Shown in pieces: positions 57,814 to 64,000 of a stretch of 64,000 nucleotides of DNA (position 1 is its first letter; every line of letters starts with the position of its first letter). The stretch comes from Sphingobium xanthum (GTDB taxonomy: Bacteria > Pseudomonadota > Alphaproteobacteria > Sphingomonadales > Sphingomonadaceae): positions 1 through 64,000 of the forward strand of contig NZ_JAHKKS010000002.1 of the NCBI RefSeq assembly GCF_019737615.1. Direction: 5' to 3'. A program made the translations under genes and the position numbers. The notes beneath the pieces were generated by a model. It worked only from the letters and a program-made list of their open reading frames with translations, was not told the origin of the DNA and did no database searches.

Positions 57814-58158
57814 ATGGATGAAAGCCGGCCCGTCTATTTGCGTTTGCGCGACCTGATCGCCGCGACGATTCTCGATGGAAGATATCATGACGGCGACATG
57901 CTGCCGTCGGTTCGCGCCTTTGCCGCGCAGCAGGGCGCCAATCCTCTGACGGTCGCCAAGGCCTATCAGAGCTTTCAGGATGATGGCCTCGTGCAGGTGA
58001 AGCGCGGGGTCGGCATGTTCGTTGCGCCGGGCGCCTCGCGCCGCCTGCGCGCCATGGAGCGCGAACGCTTCTTCTCCTCAGTCTGGCCGCCGGTCGTGGA
58101 GCAGATGCATCGCATCGGCATTACGTTCGACGAACTCGGCGAGCGCACAGAAGCCTGA
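57814..58158 (+). CDS. GntR-family transcriptional regulator, YtrA type
   Basis: A 114-residue regulator. The winged helix-turn-helix is PVYLRLRDLIAATILDG to LPSVRAFAAQQGANPLTVAK and DGLVQVKRGVGMFVAPGA; a short helical tail serves for dimerisation, the YtrA layout. Members usually control an adjacent ABC transporter, but none is present here. It converges with prsR at 20 bases. Confidence 0.88.
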   Translation: MDESRPVYLRLRDLIAATILDGRYHDGDMLPSVRAFAAQQGANPLTVAKAYQSFQDDGLVQVKRGVGMFVAPGASRRLRAMERERFFSSVWPPVVEQMHRIGITFDELGERTEA

Positions 58159-58177
58159 GATTCGCGTCAGTCTCGGT

Positions 58178-59542
58178 TCAGCCGAGATTATAGGCCTTCA
58201 TCAGATCATAGAGCGTCGGACGGCTGACACCGAGCATGCGTGCCGCGCTGGAGACATTGCCGTCCGAACGGGCCATGGCGCGGCGGATGGCATGCTGGTC
58301 CGCAGCTTCACGCACGGCGCGCAGATTGACGACGGCATCGTCGCCATCCTCTCGCGCGGTGAGATCGAGATCGGCGGCGGTGACGAGCTTGCCGTCGGCC
58401 AGGATCACCGAGCGCTTCACGCGGTTTTCCAGTTCCCGGACGTTGCCGGGCCAGCCCCAGGCGTCGATCGCGGCGACGGCATCGCCAGACAGCCCCTTGA
58501 CCTGCGGATTGAGCTCGCGGGCATAGCGCGAGACGAAATGACGCGCGAGCAGGACGGCGTCGCCCGGCCGCTCAGCCAGCGACGGGATACGCACGACGAT
58601 CTCGGCAAGCCGATAATAGAGATCCTCGCGGAAGCGTTGCGCCGCGATCATCTCTTCCAGATTCTGGTGCGTGGCGCAGACGATGCGCGTATCGACCGGG
58701 ATCGCCTGCCGGCCACCGATGCGCTCGACCACGCGCTCCTGGAGGAAGCGCAGCAGCTTGACCTGCAAGGGCAGCGGGATGTCGCCGACTTCGTCGAGGA
58801 ACAAGGTGCCGCCCTCGGCTTGCTCGATCTTGCCGGCCGTGGTCTTGATCGCGCCGGTGAAAGCGCCCTTTTCATGGCCGAACAGTTCGCTCTCAAGCAG
58901 GGTCTCGGGAATGGCCGCGCAGTTGATCGCCACGAACGGACCCGATACGCGATCGCTCTTCTCGTGCAGTCCCTTGGCCAGCAATTCCTTGCCGGTGCCG
59001 CTGGCGCCGAGCAGCATGACCGTGACGTTCGCATTGGCGACACGCTCGATCATGCGCGCGACCTTCAGCATTTCCGGCGCCGCCGTGATCATCCGTCCGA
59101 GCACACGATCATCTTCCGGCGCGGTCTGCGCCAAGCGGCGATTTTCCTCTTCCAGCGCATGCACGTGGAAAGCGCGCGCGACGATATGGCCGAGCGAGTC
59201 GATGTCGATCGGTTTCTGGTAGAAATCCCATGCGCCTTCCGCGATGGCCCGACGCGCGCTGGCCCGGTCGCCATGGCCCGAGGCGACGATCACCTTCGTG
59301 CCCGGCCGCTCGGCGAGGATCTGCGCCAGCACGGCCATGCCTTCGCTGATGCCATCCGGATCGGGCGGCAGGCCGAGATCGAGCGTGACGACCGGCGGCT
59401 CCTCGCTGCGCAGCACGTCCAGCGCTTCCTCACGATCGCCGGCGATGAACAGCTGATAGCCGTCATAAGCCCAGCGCAACTGGCGCTGAAGGCCCGCATC
59501 GTCCTCGACGATCAGCAATTTTGGCCGCGTATCGGACATCAA
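58178..59542 (-). CDS. prsR: PEP-CTERM-type response regulator PrsR (sigma-54 activator)
   Basis: A 454-residue NtrC-type regulator. Receiver domain with phosphoacceptor Asp in [13 protein letters not shown] (about residue 55), then AAA+ domain with Walker [18 protein letters not shown] and the sigma-54 contact loop [12 protein letters not shown], then a Fis-type helix-turn-helix ([20 protein letters not shown]). It overlaps prsK by four bases. It should activate exosortase and exopolysaccharide genes together with sigma-54. Confidence 0.94.
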   Translation of the reverse strand: MMSDTRPKLLIVEDDAGLQRQLRWAYDGYQLFIAGDREEALDVLRSEEPPVVTLDLGLPPDPDGISEGMAVLAQILAERPGTKVIVASGHGDRASARRAIAEGAWDFYQKPIDIDSLGHIVARAFHVHALEEENRRLAQTAPEDDRVLGRMITAAPEMLKVARMIERVANANVTVMLLGASGTGKELLAKGLHEKSDRVSGPFVAINCAAIPETLLESELFGHEKGAFTGAIKTTAGKIEQAEGGTLFLDEVGDIPLPLQVKLLRFLQERVVERIGGRQAIPVDTRIVCATHQNLEEMIAAQRFREDLYYRLAEIVVRIPSLAERPGDAVLLARHFVSRYARELNPQVKGLSGDAVAAIDAWGWPGNVRELENRVKRSVILADGKLVTAADLDLTAREDGDDAVVNLRAVREAADQHAIRRAMARSDGNVSSAARMLGVSRPTLYDLMKAYNLG

Positions 59543-61644
59543 CCTGTCTTTCGTGCCGGCTGGGCAAAATGGGGAATCGGGGCAAGTCTATCGGCAAAAG
59601 GCAACCGGATCGTAAAGCAGGTGCCCTGCCCTTCCGCGCTTTCAACCTCGAGGCTGCCGCCCATAGCCTGGACAAGCAGGCGTGCCTCATGTGCGCCAAG
59701 GCCAAAACCATTGGGCTTGGTCGAGCTGAACGGGCGGAAGAGTTCGTCGCGGACGAACGCAGGACTCATGCCGCTGCCGCCATCGATGACATGGATGCGT
59801 GCGGCAGACTCTTGCGCTTCGAGCACGATGCGGACCTGCCTGCCGGCCGGGCTTGCCTCGATGGCATTGCGAACGAGATGGCCAAGCGCGCGGGCCAGAC
59901 CCTCCGCATCGGCACGGGCCGGTTGCAGCACATCCCCTTCCACTTCGACAAGGCCGAGCCCTGCCGCCCAACCCGGAGCCAGCTCGCGCACCCAGGGCCC
60001 GAGCATGAGGCTCGTCGCGTCGGCGTCCACGGTCGAGTCCGGCCGGCCGAGGCGCTGCAGAAGCTCGGTCATCCGGCCGGCCGTCTCGTGGAGGGTGAGA
60101 ACCATATCCTCGCGGAAAGCGGGATTGTCGGCATGGCGCTGCGCATTACTGGCGAGCAGCGACATCTGGCTCACCAGATTCTTGAGATCGTGCAGCATGA
60201 AGGCGAAGCGGCGATTAAACTCGTCGAAACGCTGCGCCTCGGCCAGGGCGATGCGGCCGCGCGCTTCGCTGATCAGCGCCGCAGCTTCGCCACACACCAC
60301 GCGCAACACGTCCAGGTCCTCCCAGTCGAGCGGGCGTCTTCCGGGAGGCGCGGCGAGCAGGATGGCACCGACCAGCTGGTCGCGATGAATGAGCGGCGCG
60401 ATCGCCCAGGCATGCGGGCTGCGATGCATCCAGCCGGGCAGCATCGTGCCGAATTGCGACCAGTCCGTCGCCACATCGACGATCCAGCCGGTCTCCCGAA
60501 GCCGCGCCGAGAGATTCGGATCAAAATCACAGGGCAGGTCGATCTGGTCCGGCCAGGCCCACATGATGTTGCGCATCAGTCGGCCGTCACTGTCGGACAA
60601 ATACAGAGCGGCAGCGGGAGCCTCGATCGCCTCGGCAATGGCACGGGTCACGCGCGTGTCCAGCGGCGCCTCGTCTTCGGTGCTGTCTGCGACCGTTGCG
60701 GCGAAGCGCAGCCAGAGCGCGCGATAATCGTAGCGATGCGCGAAGAGATGCTTGGAAATCTCGACCCGCAGCCAGGAGCGCAGCGATGCCGAAGGCAGCA
60801 GCGCCAGCACCGAGACGGCAAGCGCGAACAGGACGGCGAACTGCGCGACCCGGCCGAGCGGCGCGCTGAGTTCGCTCGATAGCGTCGCTGCCAGCACCAC
60901 GACGAGCATGTAGAGCACGAGAATGCCGAGGGAGATGAGCCGCGTCAGCGCGGCGCGCGAGATAGCGACCGATCGCGTCCCGTCCGTGCGCAGCGCGACG
61001 GCCAGCATGGCGGCAAGCAGCGCCATGACGAACCCGCGCATCGGGCCGATCGACAGCACCTCGCCATGGGTGAGCCAGGCGAGGATGTAGTGATTGAAGT
61101 CATAGGCCCACATGAAGGCCAAAGCCGCGCCTACCCAGGCCTGCTGCCGCGCGACCGCGGGATGATCGCGCTGACCGCTCAGACCGTGCAGCGCGACGAG
61201 CGCGCCGAGCGCGAAGACGCAGCGGAGCAGCCAGCTGCTCTTGAAGACCGGGAGCAAGCCTTCATTGAGCGGGGCGCCCTCGCCCACCAGCAGATCGAAG
61301 CCGAGCTGCACCACAAGCAACAGACCCAGCGCCATGAACACCAGCGATCTGCCACGGTGGAGATTCCAGTTCCCCTGGCTGCGATAGAGATAGGTGCCCA
61401 TCACCGCCAGCCAGGCGCCGTTGCGCACGGTCTCGGCAACGCCGTCGGACAGGAAGGCAAGGCTGAGGACCCCGGCAAGGGCATGGCGCAGCGACCAGAG
61501 CGCGGTCAGCGCCAGCGCCACGACCAGGATCTGCCCGTCCCGCGTCCGCCCTGCCCGACGCGAGGTCAGGATCGCGAGACTGGCGAGCAGCGCCGCGGCA
61601 AGAGCGTGACCGGCATTGCCGGCGATCATCCAGAGCGAGGACAT
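59539..61644 (-). CDS. prsK: XrtA/PEP-CTERM system histidine kinase PrsK
   Basis: A 701-residue membrane kinase. About eight N-terminal helices (to residue 290), a GAF-like region (about 320-460), then the H-box RRFAFMLHDLKNLVSQM and the ATPase domain (NAIEASPAG, DGGSGM and FGLGAHEARLL). Partner of PrsR, whose start overlaps its stop. The signal sensed is unknown. Confidence 0.93.
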   Translation of the reverse strand: MSSLWMIAGNAGHALAAALLASLAILTSRRAGRTRDGQILVVALALTALWSLRHALAGVLSLAFLSDGVAETVRNGAWLAVMGTYLYRSQGNWNLHRGRSLVFMALGLLLVVQLGFDLLVGEGAPLNEGLLPVFKSSWLLRCVFALGALVALHGLSGQRDHPAVARQQAWVGAALAFMWAYDFNHYILAWLTHGEVLSIGPMRGFVMALLAAMLAVALRTDGTRSVAISRAALTRLISLGILVLYMLVVVLAATLSSELSAPLGRVAQFAVLFALAVSVLALLPSASLRSWLRVEISKHLFAHRYDYRALWLRFAATVADSTEDEAPLDTRVTRAIAEAIEAPAAALYLSDSDGRLMRNIMWAWPDQIDLPCDFDPNLSARLRETGWIVDVATDWSQFGTMLPGWMHRSPHAWAIAPLIHRDQLVGAILLAAPPGRRPLDWEDLDVLRVVCGEAAALISEARGRIALAEAQRFDEFNRRFAFMLHDLKNLVSQMSLLASNAQRHADNPAFREDMVLTLHETAGRMTELLQRLGRPDSTVDADATSLMLGPWVRELAPGWAAGLGLVEVEGDVLQPARADAEGLARALGHLVRNAIEASPAGRQVRIVLEAQESAARIHVIDGGSGMSPAFVRDELFRPFSSTKPNGFGLGAHEARLLVQAMGGSLEVESAEGQGTCFTIRLPFADRLAPIPHFAQPARKTG

Positions 61645-61663
61645 GAAGCCGCGAAGCCGCGCC

Positions 61664-63052
61664 CTAGCGCGCGCCCTCCGGCCACAGGATCACGCGCAGG
61701 GTCTGGAGGATGATCAGGAGATCGAGGAACGGCGAATAGTTCTTCGCATAATAGAGATCATATTCCAGCTTGTGGCGCGCATCCTCGATCGAGGCGCCGT
61801 AGGGATAGTTGATCTGCGCCCAGCCGGTGATGCCGGGCTTCACCATGTGGCGCTCGGCATAATAGCGCAGCTGCTGCTCCAGTCCCTCGACGAACTGGCG
61901 GCGCTCCGGACGCGGGCCGACGAAGCTCATGTCGCCCTTGAGCACATTCCAGGCCTGCGGCAGTTCGTCGATGCGGATCTTGCGCAGGAAGCGGCCGATG
62001 CGGGTGATGCGCGGATCATCCTTCTCGGCCCAGACGGCCTTGCCCGGCGCCTCGGCATCCTGACGCATGGTGCGCAGCTTCACGATGTAGAATTCCTGCC
62101 CGTAGAGGCCAACGCGCAGCTGCCTGTAGAAGGCCGGCCCGCGGCTATCCAGCTTCACGATCAGCGCGCCCAGAATGATGAGGGGTGCAGCGAGCGCGAG
62201 CAGAACGGCGCTGGCCGTCACGTCGAACAGACGCTTGGCGAAAGCCGACAGGCGCTGCCCCGAGGAGAAACCGTCCGAAAAGATGAGCCAGCTCGGATTG
62301 ACGGTGTCGAGATCGATGCGGCCGGTCTCGCGCTCCAGGAAGGTCGAGAGATCGTTGACGTGGACGCCCGTCGTCTTGATGCGCAGCAAGTCGCTCATCG
62401 GCACCGAATTGCGGCGCTCCTCCAGCGCGAGAATGACTTCGCTGGCGGCAAGGCGGACCACGAAATCCGACATGTTGAAAATGGCGTTGCGGTTGATCGC
62501 TTCCTCGATCACCTGCTCGCCGTCGTTCATCGCAATATAGCCAACGACGATGAAGCCCGAACCCGAGCGGCGCTCCAGTTGGCGAATGCGGTCCGCGCGC
62601 TTGCCCGCGCCGAGCACGACAAGGCGACGCTTGAACGCTTCTCCGCCCAGCATCGAGCCGAGCAGGATTCGCAAGGAAATCAGGAACAGGAATGCGAGGA
62701 CCATCGCGTAAAGCGAGTTGGAGCGCCACAGCGTGTAGTCCGGCATGGCGAAATGCATGACCGACAGGAAGATGACGCCGAGCGAAATCGCGACCAGCAG
62801 CCGCGCCATGGCGAAGCGCAGGGAAGTGAGCGCTTCCGGCCCATAGACACCGACGGCGATCATCGCCGTCTGCAGCGAAACGGCAAAGCTCAGCAGCGGC
62901 GCGATGCGCGTGTAGATCTGCTCGACATCCATCTCGATCTGATGGGCGCGCAGCACCCAGCCAGTCTCGGCCGCCGCGAGGAGCAGCGCGAAGTCGAAAA
63001 TGCCGAGCATCAGCACCGCATGCGGAATGTAGTGCTTGAACAACCTGATCAT
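61664..63052 (-). CDS. XrtA/PEP-CTERM-associated sugar-phosphate transferase (TIGR03013 type)
   Basis: A 462-residue initiating glycosylphosphotransferase. Four N-terminal helices, a NAD-like fold ([19 protein letters not shown]) and the bacterial sugar transferase domain: [86 protein letters not shown]. Just upstream of prsK on the same strand. It should start a second exopolysaccharide distinct from that of 37826. Confidence 0.92.
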   Translation of the reverse strand: MIRLFKHYIPHAVLMLGIFDFALLLAAAETGWVLRAHQIEMDVEQIYTRIAPLLSFAVSLQTAMIAVGVYGPEALTSLRFAMARLLVAISLGVIFLSVMHFAMPDYTLWRSNSLYAMVLAFLFLISLRILLGSMLGGEAFKRRLVVLGAGKRADRIRQLERRSGSGFIVVGYIAMNDGEQVIEEAINRNAIFNMSDFVVRLAASEVILALEERRNSVPMSDLLRIKTTGVHVNDLSTFLERETGRIDLDTVNPSWLIFSDGFSSGQRLSAFAKRLFDVTASAVLLALAAPLIILGALIVKLDSRGPAFYRQLRVGLYGQEFYIVKLRTMRQDAEAPGKAVWAEKDDPRITRIGRFLRKIRIDELPQAWNVLKGDMSFVGPRPERRQFVEGLEQQLRYYAERHMVKPGITGWAQINYPYGASIEDARHKLEYDLYYAKNYSPFLDLLIILQTLRVILWPEGAR

Positions 63053-63279
63053 GCCGACGCTATTCCCCCGGGCGCCAGGATCGCTGGACGCTCCGCTTTA
63101 CACCATCCTGTCAGATTCTCCGACATCGTCGGATCGATACAGGGTAAATGGCAAATATATGTTGAACAGGGCAGCTGTATCGCAGCTCTGTGCGGGTCGC
63201 GGTGCGCGAATTTACATTTTGCTAAGTCCGTTGGCTTACCCGGGAGATGCACTTGCGACGCTGCAAACCGGATATCGGC

Positions 63280-63663
63280 ATGTCCAACCGACTCTACACA
63301 TATATGGCGCTCGGCATCCTCATCGTTGCACCGATTATCGTGCAGATCGTGAGCCATGTCGTGCCCGCCGCGCCGCAAGCGACGGAAGCTGCAGACGAAG
63401 CTGTCAGTAAGCCGCAGCAGCAGCCGGAAGAAGTGGCCAAAAAGCCCGTAGTCGCGCCGCAGCCGCCACCGCAACCGCAACAGGCGCCGTCAAGCGACGC
63501 GCTCGTCCACACCACGCCGACGCTCGACACGCAGGGCATCGCGCCCACCGCCGTTGGCGCCGTCCAATCTGCTATCGCGCCTCCGCCGGTGGCCCCTGTC
63601 GGGAAGCCGGCAGACGATGCCGAGCCGGCGCCCAGGCGGCGCTCGACGCATGTGGACCAGTGA
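63280..63663 (+). CDS. Small Pro/Gln-rich membrane-anchored protein, unknown
   Basis: A 127-residue protein: one N-terminal helix (MALGILIVAPIIVQIVSHVV) followed by a disordered periplasmic or cytoplasmic tail of Pro, Gln and Ala. No domain. I prefer ATG 63280 (MSNRLYTYM) with GGAT eight bases upstream; ATG 63247 has its GGGAG touching the start codon. Divergent from the sugar transferase gene, close to the XrtA-type locus. Confidence 0.6.
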   Translation: MSNRLYTYMALGILIVAPIIVQIVSHVVPAAPQATEAADEAVSKPQQQPEEVAKKPVVAPQPPPQPQQAPSSDALVHTTPTLDTQGIAPTAVGAVQSAIAPPPVAPVGKPADDAEPAPRRRSTHVDQ

Positions 63664-63692
63664 GCGCAGCCATTTCCGCTCGCTGAGCAGCG

Positions 63693-64000
63693 TTACTTCC
63701 TGAGCAGGTCCAGCGCCGCCAAAGTCAGCGCCTTGCTCGCCGTGCCGATCACGGCTTCAGGATCGGGCGCCCAGAGCGGGCTGTGCAGGCCCGGCAAGCT
63801 GATCTCGCCCTTCTGCGCCCGCTCGACCTTCGCCGGATCGACACCGCCGACCCAGAAGATGAAGCTCTCGATCTTTTTGTCCGCGCGATAATATTGGCTG
63901 AAATCCTCGCCTGCCATCACCGGCGGCACGGGCTTTACCTTGTCGGCGCCGAACTGCGCCGCGAACAGCGCGGCCAGACGTTCCGTTACGGCCGGCGTGT
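63693..64000 (-). CDS. M20-family amidohydrolase, C-terminal part (5' end outside the window)
   Basis: The last 101 codons before the stop at 63693. PVPPVMAGEDFSQYYRADK carries the late metal-ligand region (GEDF) typical of HipO/AbgB-like amidohydrolases of the M20 peptidase family, and EISLPGLHSPLWAPDPEAV contains the final conserved His. The rest is off the right edge. Confidence 0.85.
   Translation of the reverse strand, partial: TPAVTERLAALFAAQFGADKVKPVPPVMAGEDFSQYYRADKKIESFIFWVGGVDPAKVERAQKGEISLPGLHSPLWAPDPEAVIGTASKALTLAALDLLRK

Noticed and set aside
58022..60388. 788-codon plus-strand frame opposite prsR and prsK
   Set aside because: Spans the antisense of two well-identified genes; no recognisable domain.
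63053..63246. Sigma-54 promoter for the XrtA-type sugar transferase
   Set aside because: I looked for TGGC-N8-TGC on the minus strand and found no acceptable match.

Overview
The window is chromosomal DNA from a GC-rich alphaproteobacterium, most likely a sphingomonad (Sphingomonadales). Three things point there: CcrM and a SciP-type DUF1153 protein occur together, which marks the CtrA cell-cycle network; PrsK/PrsR are present with their partner sugar-phosphate transferase; and a strong EcfG-type promoter (GGAAC-N16-CGTT) is seen. The order and the small companion genes also fit, but genus-level placement is inference.

Layout. 1-880: the 5' end of an IS256-type transposase running off the left edge, a frameshifted thioredoxin-reductase-like remnant beside it, and non-coding DNA. 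883-6991 (minus): clpX and clpP, each with its own hairpin terminator, an acyltransferase-3, a GT2 glycosyltransferase, and trigger factor (tig) with a long His-rich then Lys/Ala-rich tail. 7062-12300: tRNA-Leu(UAG), a TylF-type methyltransferase, a small proline-rich protein behind the EcfG promoter, and the gatCAB operon with a low-GC membrane-protein gene wedged between gatA and gatB. 12302-18544: DUF4153 and DUF3089 genes, ruvX, sciP, pyrB and a dihydroorotase-like gene lacking catalytic motifs. 18563-22404: a SPOR/TPR lipoprotein, a ribbon-helix-helix-like protein and a ParA ATPase in one overlapping minus-strand unit, with a Sel1/SPOR gene divergent from them. 22434-28163: serB and miaA with overlapping start codons, then ilvB - small unknown gene - ilvN - ilvC.

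28200-42465 is rich in surface-polysaccharide genes. A seven-gene minus-strand unit (30820-39187) encodes an initiating sugar-phosphate transferase, glycosyltransferases, a flippase, methyltransferases and a large membrane glycosyltransferase-like protein. A CDP-alcohol phosphotransferase and wecB/wecC (UDP-ManNAcA supply) follow. 42779-53870 mixes an orphan YrhB/Imm35-like gene, folP, an SRPBCC protein, ccrM, a TMEM165-type manganese exporter under a yybP-ykoY riboswitch, a sulfotransferase-like protein, rnhB, a ThiD-VOC fusion, an APC permease, an aldo/keto reductase and small proteins. 53880-64000: glmM, a POT transporter, a nitroreductase, a YtrA-type GntR regulator, then prsR-prsK and the exosortase-associated sugar transferase, a small membrane protein and the 3' end of an M20 amidohydrolase.

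Notable points. Eight GANTC sites lie within 153 bp upstream of ccrM, three of them inside one inverted repeat. The manganese riboswitch has two mutually exclusive hairpins next to the start codon. The ParA/RHH/SPOR/Sel1-SPOR locus may be a chromosomal positioning system. Two unknown genes are translationally coupled inside otherwise conserved operons (gatA-x-gatB and ilvB-x-ilvN). No CRISPR array or rRNA was seen, and no intact prophage.
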